Numbered from the stretch's first letter, positions 35,491-45,373 are shown. The stretch: DNA of 59,375 nucleotides from CAYFVR01 sp046541515 (GCA_046541515.1 JBKHDD010000012.1:1-59375); one strand, 5' to 3'. Notes: generated by a model from the sequence alone, not told the origin. Numbers and translations: made by a program.

Positions 35491-38400
35491 ATGCGTAGCC
35501 GTCTCTCGGTTCGCGACAAGATTCTGGTTCCCATCGCCCTGCTGGTTCTGACCGTCTCCGCCCTCACCATCGGGCTGCTGGTGGCCCACATGAACCAGTT
35601 GTTGCGGGAAAACGCGGTGGAGCTGGCCGCCGCCCTGGCCGGCGGCCACGGCAACGAAATCCGGGTGGAAATCGACGGCGCGCTGGGCACCGCCCGGACC
35701 CTGGCCCAGGCGTTCGGGGGACGGCTGGCCGCCGGGTCGATTCCGGCGCCGGAAGAGGTCCACGCCACCCTTCGGGGGGTTTTGAGCGAACACCCGGAGT
35801 TCGTCGGCATCTGGAGTCGGTGGGAGCCGGGATTTCCGCCGGGCCTGGAACCCGGTTCGCCGGAAACCGACGACCAGGGCCGGTTTTTGCCCTTTTGGCA
35901 CCGGTTCGGGGGCGAGGTGGTCCGGGGCGCGCCGGACGCGGCGGGGGGCCCGGAACTGGCGCTGGCCTACGCTCGGGTGCTGCGGACGGGCCGGGAAACG
36001 GTGACCGATCCCGCGGCGCGCACGGTGGGCGACCAGTCGGTGATCTACGCCACCCTTATGGCCCCCATCCGGGTTGGCGAGCGGTTCGTGGGGGCGGTGG
36101 GGGTGGCGGTGCCGCTCCGCGCCTTCTGGCGCATTCTGGAGCGGATTCGTCCCTTCGAAACCGGGTACGGCTTCTTCCTCTCCAACTCCGGTCTGCTCAT
36201 GGGCCATCCCCTGCGGGAGACCCTGGGGACCAGCGTGGCCCGATATGTGCCCGATCCCCACAAGGACGCCCTGCTCCGGGCGATCCGCGAAGGCCGGTCC
36301 TACGTTCTTTACAAACAATCCATCGCCGGGGAGCGAACCGAGTCCCTGTTCGCCTTCGTTCCCTTCCCCATCGGCGACACCGGCAGTCCCTGGAGCTTCG
36401 CGGTTTCCATTCCGGAACATCGGGTGCTGGAAAATTCCCGGACCCTCCTGATCTACAGCGTGCTGACCGGCCTGCTGGCGATCCTCGTGCTGATCCTGAT
36501 GATCTTTTCCATTTCCCGTCGTATCGTCCGGCCGTTGTACACCCTGGTGGACGTCTCCAAATCGTTGGCCGAGGGGAATTTTGAACGGCGGGCCCATCTG
36601 CCCAACAAAGACGAGTTCGGCCGGGCCGGGAAGTACATCGACGCCGCCTTCGACATCGTGGTGGACAAGATGGTCTGGTACGAGAACATGCTGGACGCCA
36701 TCCCTTTCCCGGTTTCGGTGACCGACCTGGAAGGACGCTGGACCTTTCTTAACGCCGCCGCGGAGAAGATGTTGGATCTCCGGCGGTCCGCCGCGGCCGG
36801 AAGGCCCTGCGAAGAATGGGACGCCGCGGTGTGCGATCTGGATGCCTGCGGCGTGGAATTGCTGCGACGGGGGGTGCCCACCTCCCGCCATTCCCCGGCC
36901 GGCCGGGATCGGACCTTTCAGATCGACGCCGCCTGGCTTCGGAACCGTTCCGGCGAGAAGGTGGGCCACATTGAAATCGCCCAGGACATCACCGAATCCA
37001 CCCGGCTGCAACGGCAGGCCGACGAGCGGGACTGGCTTCGCTACGGAGAGACCGAACTCAACCACGCGGCCCGGGGGGAACTGTCCCTGGACGCCCTGGG
37101 CCGTCGGGTCATCGGCTTCCTTTGCAAATATCTCAAAGCGTACTCCGGCGCCTTCTACGTGGCCGACCCGGAGGACCATCGGTTGCGTCTCACCGCCACC
37201 TTCGCCCACCACCGGCGCAAGGACCTGGCGGCCGTCTTCGCCCCGGGCGAGGGCATCGTGGGCCAGGCGGCCCGGGAAAAAAGCCCGATTCATCTCGCCG
37301 AACTGCCGCCGGACTACATTCGGGTGGAGTCCGGGCTGGGTTCGGCCGTCCCGTCCTATCTGGCGGTGCTCCCCTTTCTCTTCGAGGACCGGGTGCGGGG
37401 GGTGGTGGAACTGGCCACTTTCCACGATCTCACCGAGCTGGAAATGGAGTTTCTCCGGACGGTGCTGCCCCACATCGGCATCGTGGTCAACACCGCCGAA
37501 TCCCGGGCAGAGATGGCCCGGTTGCTGGACAAAACCCAGGCCCAGGCCGAAGAGCTGAAGGCGCGGCAGGAGGAGTTGCGCCGGGCCAACGCGGAGCTGG
37601 AAAGTCAAACCCGGGCACTTAGAGAATCCCAGGCCAGCCTCCAGGCGGGCCAGGAGGAGCTTCGGGTGACCAACGAGGAGCTGGAGCAGCGCACCCGGGA
37701 CCTGGAAGCCCAGCGGGACGACATCCGAAAAAAGAACCACGACCTGGAAATGGCCCGCCAGGAAATTGCCCAGAAGGCCCGGGACCTGGAGCGGGCCAGC
37801 CGCTACAAATCGGAATTCCTGGCCAACATGAGCCACGAACTTCGCACCCCGCTCAACAGCATCCTGATTCTCTCCCAACTGCTGACCGAAAACCGGGACG
37901 GCAACCTGAGCGACCGCCAGGTGGAATTCGCCGGGACCATCCACGCCTCCGGCGCGGACCTGCTGGGACTCATCAACGAAATCCTTGACCTCTCCAAGGT
38001 GGAGGCCGGACGGCTGGACCTGGACGTGGCCCCGGCGGACCCGGCCGAGCTGGCCGAGGAGGCTCGGCGGACGTTCGGGCCGGAGGGGGAGAAAAAGGGC
38101 GTTCCGCTGGAGATTCATCTGGAACCGGGGTTGCCCGGGACCATCACCACCGACCGGCGGCGGGTGTGGCAGATACTCAAAAACCTGCTGGCCAACGCCT
38201 TCAAATTCACCGATTCGGGCCATGTGGCGCTGCGGATTTTTCGCCCGGCGAAGGAGACCGACCTTCCCGCCCCCGATTTGAAGCCGGACCGGGCGGTGGC
38301 CTTCGCCGTTTCCGACACCGGCATCGGCATTCCCGAGGACAAGCAGGAGCTGATTTTCGAGGCCTTTCAACAGGCCGACGGCACCACCAGCCGGAAGTAC

Positions 38401-39960
38401 GGGGGAACCGGGCTGGGGCTCTCCATCTCGCGGGAGTTCGCCCGGTTTCTGGGCGGCGGGATCGCCCTGGAAAGCGCGCCCGGCGAGGGCAGCACCTTCA
38501 CTCTCTATCTCCCGGAAGACTTGACCGAGGCCACGCCGCGAGAGTCGGAATTCCTGCCGCCGCCGCCCCCGGTCCGCAAGCCTCGGCGGGTCGCGGAATC
38601 CCCCCCGGACGCCCCGGCCGGGGGAAAGGGTCGTCCGGGCGCGGAGCCAGGGAATCGGGGAAAACGGACGGCGGAGACGAAAAATTCCGAGGCGACCGCC
38701 CCGGCGGAAGCCCAAACCGACGCCGAGGAGGAGAACGGGCCCGACTACGTGCCCGACGACCGCCGTCGTCTGGGGGAGACGGACAACGTCCTGCTGATCG
38801 TGGAGGACGATCCCAATTTTTCCCGGGTCCTGGCCGACATCGCCCGGGAGCGGGGATTCAAGGTGCTGGTGGCCGAGGACGGGGAAACCGGGCTCCATTT
38901 CGCCGACTACTACCGGCCCAGCGGCGTCATCCTCGACCTGGGACTCCCGGGCATCGACGGCTGGACGGTGATGGATCGGCTCAAGTCCTCCCCCGCCACG
39001 CGGCACATCCCCATTCACGTGGTCTCTGCCGCGGATCAACCCGACCAGCCCATGGACGCCCTTCGCATGGGCGCGGTGGGATTCCTGACCAAGCCGGTGA
39101 CCGTTGACGCCCTGGAGGACGCCTTCCGCCGGATCGAGAACGTGACCACCCGGCCCGTGAAGCGGTTGCTGGTGGTGGAGGACGACCCGGTGCAGGTCGA
39201 AAGCATCCTGACCCTGGTGGCCGACGGGGACGTGGAGGCGGAATCGGCGGAGACCGCCGAGGACGCCTTTGAAAAGCTTTCCCAAGCCGCGTTCGACTGC
39301 GTCATTCTGGATTTGGGGCTGGCCGGCGCCTCGGGGTTCGAGCTGCTGGAACGGATTCGGGCCACCCGGGGCATTTCCCGCACCCCGGTGATCATCTACA
39401 CCGGCCGGGACCTCACCCGGGACGAGGAGGCACGGCTCCAGCGATACGCCGACAGCGTCATCATCAAGGGGGCCCGCTCCCCCGAACGGCTGCTGGAGGA
39501 GACCACCCTCTTTCTCCACCGGGTGGCCTCGGAGATGCCGTCGGAAAAGCGGGAAATTCTGGAATCGGTGGATGATCGGGAGCGGGCCTTCCAGGGCAAG
39601 ACCATCCTGATCGTGGACGACGACATGCGCAACGTCTTCGCCTTGGCCAGCGTGCTGGAGTCGGTGGGGCTGTCCCTGGTGGAGGCCCGGGACGGCCGGG
39701 AGGGGCTGGCCCGGCTGGAAGACCACCCGGAAATCGACCTGGTGCTGATGGACATCATGATGCCGGAAATGGACGGCTACGCGGCCATGCGGGCCATTCG
39801 CGAGCAAGATCGCCATCGGAACCTGCCCATCATCGCCCTGACGGCCAAGGCCATGAAGGGCGACAAGGCCAAGTGCATCGAGGCCGGGGCCAACGACTAT
39901 CTGGCCAAGCCCGTGGACACCGACAAGCTGCTTTCCATGTTGCGGGTATGGCTGTTTTGA
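35491..39960 (+). CDS. Triple-receiver hybrid histidine kinase (Cache-HAMP-PAS-GAF-HisKA-HATPase-REC-REC-REC)
   Basis: 1489 residues from ATG 35491; upstream in-frame sequence is short and not protein-like. Membrane helices at about 11-33 and 316-341 bound a dCache-like periplasmic sensor. HAMP (342-395), PAS (400-505) and GAF (530-665) domains follow, then a coiled coil (about 680-770). The kinase has H782 in ANMSHELRTPLNS, NLLANAFKFTDSG, SDTGIGIPEDKQELIFEAF and GGTGLGLSISREF. After a Pro-rich linker come three receivers with acceptors D1149 (VILDLGLPG), D1274 (VILDLGLAG) and D1421 (LMDIMMPEMDG). In the second, KG (IIKGARS) replaces the usual KP. First gene of an operon with CheR, CheB and another kinase; overlaps CheR by 13 bases. 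Confidence 0.94.
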   Translation: MRSRLSVRDKILVPIALLVLTVSALTIGLLVAHMNQLLRENAVELAAALAGGHGNEIRVEIDGALGTARTLAQAFGGRLAAGSIPAPEEVHATLRGVLSEHPEFVGIWSRWEPGFPPGLEPGSPETDDQGRFLPFWHRFGGEVVRGAPDAAGGPELALAYARVLRTGRETVTDPAARTVGDQSVIYATLMAPIRVGERFVGAVGVAVPLRAFWRILERIRPFETGYGFFLSNSGLLMGHPLRETLGTSVARYVPDPHKDALLRAIREGRSYVLYKQSIAGERTESLFAFVPFPIGDTGSPWSFAVSIPEHRVLENSRTLLIYSVLTGLLAILVLILMIFSISRRIVRPLYTLVDVSKSLAEGNFERRAHLPNKDEFGRAGKYIDAAFDIVVDKMVWYENMLDAIPFPVSVTDLEGRWTFLNAAAEKMLDLRRSAAAGRPCEEWDAAVCDLDACGVELLRRGVPTSRHSPAGRDRTFQIDAAWLRNRSGEKVGHIEIAQDITESTRLQRQADERDWLRYGETELNHAARGELSLDALGRRVIGFLCKYLKAYSGAFYVADPEDHRLRLTATFAHHRRKDLAAVFAPGEGIVGQAAREKSPIHLAELPPDYIRVESGLGSAVPSYLAVLPFLFEDRVRGVVELATFHDLTELEMEFLRTVLPHIGIVVNTAESRAEMARLLDKTQAQAEELKARQEELRRANAELESQTRALRESQASLQAGQEELRVTNEELEQRTRDLEAQRDDIRKKNHDLEMARQEIAQKARDLERASRYKSEFLANMSHELRTPLNSILILSQLLTENRDGNLSDRQVEFAGTIHASGADLLGLINEILDLSKVEAGRLDLDVAPADPAELAEEARRTFGPEGEKKGVPLEIHLEPGLPGTITTDRRRVWQILKNLLANAFKFTDSGHVALRIFRPAKETDLPAPDLKPDRAVAFAVSDTGIGIPEDKQELIFEAFQQADGTTSRKYGGTGLGLSISREFARFLGGGIALESAPGEGSTFTLYLPEDLTEATPRESEFLPPPPPVRKPRRVAESPPDAPAGGKGRPGAEPGNRGKRTAETKNSEATAPAEAQTDAEEENGPDYVPDDRRRLGETDNVLLIVEDDPNFSRVLADIARERGFKVLVAEDGETGLHFADYYRPSGVILDLGLPGIDGWTVMDRLKSSPATRHIPIHVVSAADQPDQPMDALRMGAVGFLTKPVTVDALEDAFRRIENVTTRPVKRLLVVEDDPVQVESILTLVADGDVEAESAETAEDAFEKLSQAAFDCVILDLGLAGASGFELLERIRATRGISRTPVIIYTGRDLTRDEEARLQRYADSVIIKGARSPERLLEETTLFLHRVASEMPSEKREILESVDDRERAFQGKTILIVDDDMRNVFALASVLESVGLSLVEARDGREGLARLEDHPEIDLVLMDIMMPEMDGYAAMRAIREQDRHRNLPIIALTAKAMKGDKAKCIEAGANDYLAKPVDTDKLLSMLRVWLF

Positions 39961-40823
39961 ACCCCGACCCGAACCCGAAGACGGACCTGGAGACGGACCC
40001 GGAGGCCATCGAGGTGGAGCTGCTGCTGGAGGCGCTGCACCGGGCCTACGGCCACGATTTCCGGGACTACGGCCGGGCCCATCTCACCCGCCGCATCCGC
40101 CACCGAATGGCCCTGTCCGGGGCGGAAACCATTTCGGCGCTCCAAGGGCGGCTGTTGCGAGAGCCGGTCCTGCTGTCCGATTTTTTGATGGACTTGTCGG
40201 TCAACGTCACCGAGTTTTTCCGGGACCCAGATTTCTTCCGGGCCGTGCGGACCGAGCTGGTTCCCCGATTGAAAACCTATCCCTCGGTGCGCGTCTGGCA
40301 CGCCGGCTGCGCCACCGGGGAGGAGGTCTACTCCATGGCCATTCTGCTGGCGGAGGAGGGGTTGCTGGACCGTTGCCGGATTTACGCCACAGATTTCAAT
40401 CCATCGGCCCTGGAGCGGGGAAAAAGAGGAATCTTCGCCATTGATCGAATGCGGGAATACACCCAGAACTATCAGAAAAGCGGCGGTCGGGCCTCCTTCG
40501 CCGACTATTTCGCCGCCCGCTACGGCTCGGTGATCTTCGACCCGGCGCTGCGGCGGCGGATCAGCTTTTTCGAACACAACCTGGTCACCGACGGGCCGCC
40601 CGGGGAAATGCACCTGGCGGTTTGCCGGAACGTGCTCATCTATTTCAACCGGAAGCTTCAGACCCGGGTGGTCCGTTTGTTCCGCGACAGCCTCATCCCC
40701 GGCGGCTTCCTCTGTTTGGGGACCAAGGAAAGTCTGGAATTCACGGGGGTGGCCCGCGCCTTCCAAAACGCCGTGCCCGGCCAGCGGATTTACCGGCTGC
40801 GGCCCGAGGGGGGAAAGGCGTGA
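39948..40823 (+). CDS. cheR: CheR-type protein-glutamate methyltransferase
   Basis: 291 residues from ATG 39948, inside the end of the kinase gene. The N-terminal helical domain (FRDYGRAHLTRRIRHRMALSG, then NVTEFFRDPDFF) contains the arginines that contact methylation sites. The SAM-binding fold has VRVWHAGCATGEEVYSMAIL and IYATDFNPSALE, and the catalytic region includes CRNVLIYFNRKLQ. All CheR hallmarks are present. No chemoreceptor, CheA or CheW lies nearby, and it lies between two hybrid kinases, so its substrate is probably a domain of a partner kinase. Overlaps CheB by four bases. Confidence 0.93.
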   Translation: MAVLNPDPNPKTDLETDPEAIEVELLLEALHRAYGHDFRDYGRAHLTRRIRHRMALSGAETISALQGRLLREPVLLSDFLMDLSVNVTEFFRDPDFFRAVRTELVPRLKTYPSVRVWHAGCATGEEVYSMAILLAEEGLLDRCRIYATDFNPSALERGKRGIFAIDRMREYTQNYQKSGGRASFADYFAARYGSVIFDPALRRRISFFEHNLVTDGPPGEMHLAVCRNVLIYFNRKLQTRVVRLFRDSLIPGGFLCLGTKESLEFTGVARAFQNAVPGQRIYRLRPEGGKA

Positions 40824-41395
40824 ACCGGTTTCGGGCGGTGGCCCTTGGGGCGTCCGCCGGCGGCCGGGAGGTCCTCCACGCGATTCTGTCCGGGCTTTCG
40901 GCCGATTTTCCCGCGCCGATCCTCGTGGTGCAACACCGGGGACCCGATTCCGGCGAATACCTGGCGCGGAATCTGGACGCCGGCGGGCCGTTGCGGGTAA
41001 AGGAAGCCGATGAAAAGGAAATGGCCCGGCCCGGCGTGGTCTACCTGGCCCCGGCCAATTACCATCTGCTGGCGGAGAGGGACGGCGCCCTCTCCCTGTC
41101 GGTGGAGGCGCGGATTCATTTTTCCCGGCCGTCCATCGACGTGCTGTTGGAAACCGCCGCCGACGCCTGGGGACCGGCCCTGGCGGCCGGCATTCTGACC
41201 GGGGCCAACCGGGACGGCGCCCGGGGGCTGCGCAGGGTGGCGGACCGGGGCGGAACCGCCTTCGTGCAGGACCCCGATTCCGCCGAATCCCCGGAGATGC
41301 CTCGGGCCGCCCGCTTGGCGGTTCCCGAGGCCCATGTGTTGCCGCCGGAGGGGATCGCCCCGTTTTTGACCCAGCTTTTTCAGGAGAAGGCATGA
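40820..41395 (+). CDS. cheB: CheB-type methylesterase domain protein (no receiver)
   Basis: 191 residues from GTG 40820 (GGGAAAGG upstream). Only the esterase domain is present: nucleophile in GASAGGREV, His in VVQHRGPDSG, and acidic residue region ILTGANRDGARGL. The usual N-terminal receiver of CheB is missing, so control must come from partners. It removes methyl or amide groups from glutamates that CheR modifies. Tightly coupled to CheR upstream and the kinase downstream (four-base overlaps on both sides). Confidence 0.92.
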   Translation: MNRFRAVALGASAGGREVLHAILSGLSADFPAPILVVQHRGPDSGEYLARNLDAGGPLRVKEADEKEMARPGVVYLAPANYHLLAERDGALSLSVEARIHFSRPSIDVLLETAADAWGPALAAGILTGANRDGARGLRRVADRGGTAFVQDPDSAESPEMPRAARLAVPEAHVLPPEGIAPFLTQLFQEKA

Positions 41396-43380
41396 CCCAA
41401 GACCGCATCGACATTCTGCTGGTGGACGACCGGTCGGAAAACCTGTTGGCGCTGGAGGCCACGCTGGAGAGCGCGGACCTGCGCATCGTGAGCGCCGAGT
41501 CCGGCAACGAAGCCCTGGGCCTCACCCTGGACCACGATTTCGGGCTCATTCTGCTGGACGTGCAGATGCCCGGCATGGACGGCTTCGAAACGGCGGAGCT
41601 GCTACGGTCCCGGCCCCGCACCCGCCACATCCCGATCATTTTCGTGACCGCCATCAGCAAGGAGCCCCGGCACGTTTTTCGGGGATACGAATCCGGCGCG
41701 GTGGACTACCTGTTCAAACCGTTGGATCCCCAGGTGTTGCGAAGCAAGGTTCGCGGGTTCGTGGACATGCACCGGCAGCGCCGGGAGCTGGAGGCGGCCC
41801 GCCGGACCCTGGAAAAGACGGTGGAGCGCCTGACCGCCTCCGAACGCCGGTTGCGGGAGAGCGAGGAAAAATACCGACTGCTGGTGGAAAACGCCCATGA
41901 CGCCGTGGTGATTCTCCGGGGCGAACGGATATTGTTCCACAACCGGCGCACCGAGGCGCTGAGCGGTTACGACGGGGAAACGCTGAGGGAAATGGGGTTT
42001 CCCGAACTGATCCACCCCGAGGATCGGGCCCGGGTGCTGGAACGCCACCGGGGTCGGTCGGCCGGCGGGGCCGAAGGGATTCACGATTTCCGGTGCGTGC
42101 GGTTCGACGGCGAGGAGCGTCACATCCAGGCCAGCGCGGTGGCGATTCAGTGGGAAGAAGAACCGGCGGTCCTCTGCTTTCTGCGGGACATTACCCGAAG
42201 GCGGCAATTGGAAGATCACCTTCGCCAGGCCCAGAAAATGGAAGCCATCGGCACCCTGGCCGGCGGCATCGCCCACGATTTCAACAACATTCTTGGCGTC
42301 ATCATCGGCTATACCGAAATGGCGGTGGAAAGCCCCGAAAGCGCCGACCTGGTGGCGCACAACATGACGCAGGTGCTCAAGGCCAGCCACCGGGCCAAGG
42401 ACCTGGTCCAGCAGATTCTGGCCTTCAGCCACAAGTCCGGCACCGAAAAAAAGCCGATCATTCTCAACCCCGTCGTCAAAGAGGCCCTCAAGCTGATGCG
42501 GGCCTCCCTGCCCAAAACCATCGAAATCCGGGACCAGGTTTCCGAAGAGCTGATGGTGATGATGTCCAACCCCACCCAGATTCATCAGGTGCTGATGAAT
42601 TTGTGCACCAACGCCGCCCACGCCATGGAGGACGCCGGCGGAACCCTGGAAATCGCCCTGGAGCCGGTGGCCGATTCCGGGTCGGACGCCCAATCGGAAG
42701 TGGGCTCGGCGCTCGCGCCTTTGCCGCCGGGTCCCTTGCTGCGGCTCTCCGTTCGGGACACCGGTCACGGCATGTCTCCGGAAATCCGGGACAAAATTTT
42801 CGAGCCCTATTTCACGACCAAGGAGGTGGGCAAGGGAACCGGCATGGGGCTGGCGGTGGTTCACGGCATCGTCAAAAGCCACGAAGGCCGCATCCGGGTG
42901 ACCAGCCGTCCCGGAGAAGGGGCCTGCTTCGACATTCTCTTCCCCAGGCTGATGGAGACCGCCAAGGTCGAGGCCGATCCCGCGGAGCGGCTTCCCCAGG
43001 GGAACCAGCAGATTCTGTTGGTGGACGACGAAATCACCCTGGCCCAGTTGGGCAAGCAGATGCTGGAAAAATTGGGATATCGGGTGGAAGTTCAGACCAA
43101 TCCGTTGGAGGCGCTGGAAGGCTTTCGCACCGCCCCGGACCGGTACGATCTGGTGATTACCGACATGGCCATGCCGCGCATGACCGGCGAGGTTCTGGCC
43201 CGGGAGCTGATGCGCATTCGACCCGACCTGCCGATCATCATCTGCACCGGCTACAGCGAGCGGATGACCGCCTCCCGGGCTCGGGAAATGGGGGTCCGCT
43301 CCCTGCTGATCAAGCCGCTGGCGGTGCGCGACCTGGCCGGGGCGGTGGAGGCGGCCCTGCCGGCGTCGGCGGCGGAGTAA
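41392..43380 (+). CDS. REC-PAS-HisKA-HATPase-REC hybrid kinase
   Basis: 662 residues from ATG 41392. It begins with a receiver (D56 in LILLDVQMPGMDG, K109 in FKP), then a coiled coil, a PAS domain (about 158-268), the kinase core with H295 in LAGGIAHDFNNIL, NLCTNAAHAM, DTGHGMSPEIRDKIFEPYF and GTGMGLAVVHGI, and a final receiver with D591 in LVITDMAMPRMTG and CTGYSER. No membrane helix. Its first receiver could accept phosphate from the triple-receiver kinase four genes upstream. Last gene of the operon; a strong terminator overlaps its stop codon. Confidence 0.94.
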   Translation: MTQDRIDILLVDDRSENLLALEATLESADLRIVSAESGNEALGLTLDHDFGLILLDVQMPGMDGFETAELLRSRPRTRHIPIIFVTAISKEPRHVFRGYESGAVDYLFKPLDPQVLRSKVRGFVDMHRQRRELEAARRTLEKTVERLTASERRLRESEEKYRLLVENAHDAVVILRGERILFHNRRTEALSGYDGETLREMGFPELIHPEDRARVLERHRGRSAGGAEGIHDFRCVRFDGEERHIQASAVAIQWEEEPAVLCFLRDITRRRQLEDHLRQAQKMEAIGTLAGGIAHDFNNILGVIIGYTEMAVESPESADLVAHNMTQVLKASHRAKDLVQQILAFSHKSGTEKKPIILNPVVKEALKLMRASLPKTIEIRDQVSEELMVMMSNPTQIHQVLMNLCTNAAHAMEDAGGTLEIALEPVADSGSDAQSEVGSALAPLPPGPLLRLSVRDTGHGMSPEIRDKIFEPYFTTKEVGKGTGMGLAVVHGIVKSHEGRIRVTSRPGEGACFDILFPRLMETAKVEADPAERLPQGNQQILLVDDEITLAQLGKQMLEKLGYRVEVQTNPLEALEGFRTAPDRYDLVITDMAMPRMTGEVLARELMRIRPDLPIIICTGYSERMTASRAREMGVRSLLIKPLAVRDLAGAVEAALPASAAE

Positions 43381-43413
43381 GGTTTCTTCGACGCCGCCGA
43401 CGCCGCGTTTTTT
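43361..43413 (+). terminator. Rho-independent terminator overlapping the kinase stop
   Basis: Arms 43361-43374 and 43392-43405 pair perfectly over 14 bp (CGGCGTCGGCGGCG), with a 17-base loop holding the TAA stop, then CG and six T's. Ends the kinase-CheR-CheB-kinase operon before the convergent SDR gene. Confidence 0.88.
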
Positions 43414-43423
43414 CCCCCGGGCG

Positions 43424-44194
43424 CTACCGGGCGGTGTAGCCGCCGTCGATCACCAGCTCGCTGCCGGTGACAAATTTGGATTCGTCCGAGGCCAGATAGA
43501 CCACGCCCCACGCGATGTCTTCCGGATCGCCGACCCGGCCCACCGGATGACGATTTGCCAGGTCTTCCCGGAAGGCCTCCACGCTTTGGTCCGCGCGTTT
43601 CGCCAGCTCCTCCACCAAGGGCGTCCAAATGTAGCCGGGGTGGATGGAGTTCACCCGGATGTTTTCCTTGGCGTATAGCAGGGCGTCGGTTTTGGTCATC
43701 AGCCGGACGGCCCCTTTGGAGGCGTGGTAGGGCGGCAGGTCCGGCGCGCCCACCAGGCCGTAGATGGACGACAGGTTGACAATGCTGCCCCCGCCGGCGT
43801 TTCGGAGATGGGGAATGGCGTGCTTGGTGCAAAGGAAAACGCCCTTCACGTTGACCTCCATCACCTTGTCCCATGCGTCGCCGCCGATTTTATCGGTGGG
43901 CTTGTTGGTCCCGGAGATGCCGGCGTTGTTCACCAACCCGTCGAGGCCGCCAAACGTCTGAACCACTTCGTCCATAACCCGCTTCACTTCGGTTTCGGTG
44001 CTGCTGTTCAGGTGCCAGTAATCGGCGCTTCCGCCGCGGCTCCGAATGCCGTCCGCCGCGGCCCGGCCTTCGCCGTCCACGATATCGGTCACGGCCACGT
44101 TGGCCCCTTCCTCCGCCAGTTTTTCGCAGGCCGCCTTGCCAATGCCGCGCGCGCCGCCGGTCACCAGGATGGTTTTATCCTTCAGTCGATCCAT
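43424..44194 (-). CDS. Short-chain dehydrogenase/reductase
   Basis: 256 residues from ATG 44194 with GGGAGG upstream. NAD(P) loop TGGARGIG (12-19), D37 in VAVTDIVD suggesting NAD preference, NNAG (89-92), catalytic S143, Y156 and K160 (PPYHASKGAV), and an IHPGYIWTP loop. A classical SDR of the 3-oxoacyl-ACP reductase/alcohol dehydrogenase type; substrate not predictable. It follows the GYD gene on the same strand by 226 bases. Confidence 0.92.
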   Translation of the reverse strand: MDRLKDKTILVTGGARGIGKAACEKLAEEGANVAVTDIVDGEGRAAADGIRSRGGSADYWHLNSSTETEVKRVMDEVVQTFGGLDGLVNNAGISGTNKPTDKIGGDAWDKVMEVNVKGVFLCTKHAIPHLRNAGGGSIVNLSSIYGLVGAPDLPPYHASKGAVRLMTKTDALLYAKENIRVNSIHPGYIWTPLVEELAKRADQSVEAFREDLANRHPVGRVGDPEDIAWGVVYLASDESKFVTGSELVIDGGYTAR

Positions 44195-44420
44195 TTTTTC
44201 CTCCCGCTGTTCGTTCGAAAAAAAGCGCTTCGCTTCCGTCAATCCAATTTTCTTTTGTCCAAACGGCGATCGCCGCCCCGCCGGAGGGGCGTTTTCCTCC
44301 CGGAAAACCCATGGGAGAAAAAGAAACCCTTTTCACCGAGGACGAGCGGGACCGGGTTTGGGTTGGACGACCGGCGGCCGGAATTTTCGCCGGGGTGGCG
44401 GCCGCCCAAATGCGAGACGG

Positions 44421-44744
44421 TTATCCCGGCGTCAGTTCGTCGGCGGCGAGGTCGCGAACCAGGTTTTTGAAACCGCCCCATTCCATGGCGCCCCACACTT
44501 CGGTGTGGGCGTGGCCGAAAGACCGAACCAACGTGGCCACACGCATGGCCTCTTCCATGCCCGGCGCCCTGAACACGTCCAGATAGTCGTAGGGCCCCAT
44601 GATGGCGAAATTGTGCAGCCATTCCACATCCGGGCATTTTTCCCCAATTCGGTCCACGACCTTCTTTTCCAGCTCTTCCAGCGATTTGGGAACATGGACG
44701 GCGGCGGGGGAAAGTTTGGTCAGCATGATGAATGTCTGGCTCAT
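44421..44744 (-). CDS. GYD domain protein
   Basis: 107 residues from ATG 44744, with AAAGGAG nine bases upstream. MSQTFIMLTKLSPAA at the start, IMGPYDYLDVFRAPGMEEAM in the middle and GHAHTEVWGAMEW near the end fit the GYD family, small ferredoxin-like-fold proteins of unknown function (in the wider dimeric alpha/beta-barrel group). No active site can be assigned. Confidence 0.82.
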   Translation of the reverse strand: MSQTFIMLTKLSPAAVHVPKSLEELEKKVVDRIGEKCPDVEWLHNFAIMGPYDYLDVFRAPGMEEAMRVATLVRSFGHAHTEVWGAMEWGGFKNLVRDLAADELTPG

Positions 44745-45373
44745 AAAAACGCTCCTTTCGGCGATTTCGGATGAGAAAAATTCGTCGGGTCGCGACCTGA
44801 ACCCACCGTTGCCGGCAGGGGCTTTGGTCGCCCGGGCATGGGGCTTTTTGTACCATCCGCCCCGTTGGGGCGGGAATAATGTTGATCCTGTAGATACGGG
44901 CGGGCGCGCCGCATTTGAGAAACCTGCCGGCGCCCCTCGCGGAACGTCGAATTCTGGATGCCGAACGAAAACCTGTTTGGTCTATCCCATTGAAAATAAA
45001 TGTTATTTTATTTATGACCCACCGCCTTTCCTCGGCCCGATCCTTGGGCCCAGCGTAGAGATTCGTCGTTTCTCAAGGGACCCGCGCGCCGCGCCCGTGA
45101 TTGAAAAGGTGGATGAAAAAAGGAGTAACCAATTAAAATCAAATTGTTTTTCTTTCAAGCCGATCCGGGGCTTCGCGGCCCGACGCCGGGAAAAGTCTCC
45201 GTTGGCGTTTCATAAGGTTTTTTTCAATGGGGAATGAAGGATCGACCCCATTTCTCCGCTTCCGGGCGGAGCGGTATATTTCCCGTCAACAATGGGCTCG
45301 CGCCCCTTTCCAATGGCCGGGAAAATGGGCCACTCGAGACATGGAAGGTTTTGAACGAAAGGAGGAATCGAAA
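44745..45373. other. 629-base region without a confident gene
   Basis: Divergent region between the GYD gene and the zinc-ribbon gene. Open frames here overlap in all phases without protein-like composition. Bases about 44985-45020 and 45115-45160 are AT-rich compared with surroundings and may hold promoters. A short CTCCGC/GCGGAG hairpin lies near 45260. Confidence 0.5.
44990..45018 (+). promoter_or_regulatory. Candidate promoter in AT-rich island
   Basis: TTGAAA (44990-44995), 17-base spacer, TATGAC (45013-45018). It points toward the zinc-ribbon and acyl-CoA synthetase genes but leaves a leader of about 350 bases. Confidence 0.3.

Noticed and set aside
35482..39816. 1444-codon minus-strand frame
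   Set aside because: Antisense to the triple-receiver kinase with composition typical of shadow frames (VGQ, HRQ, GVD runs).
43424..44744. SDR and GYD genes as a biosynthetic cluster
   Set aside because: Only two genes 226 bases apart with no further pathway enzymes nearby.
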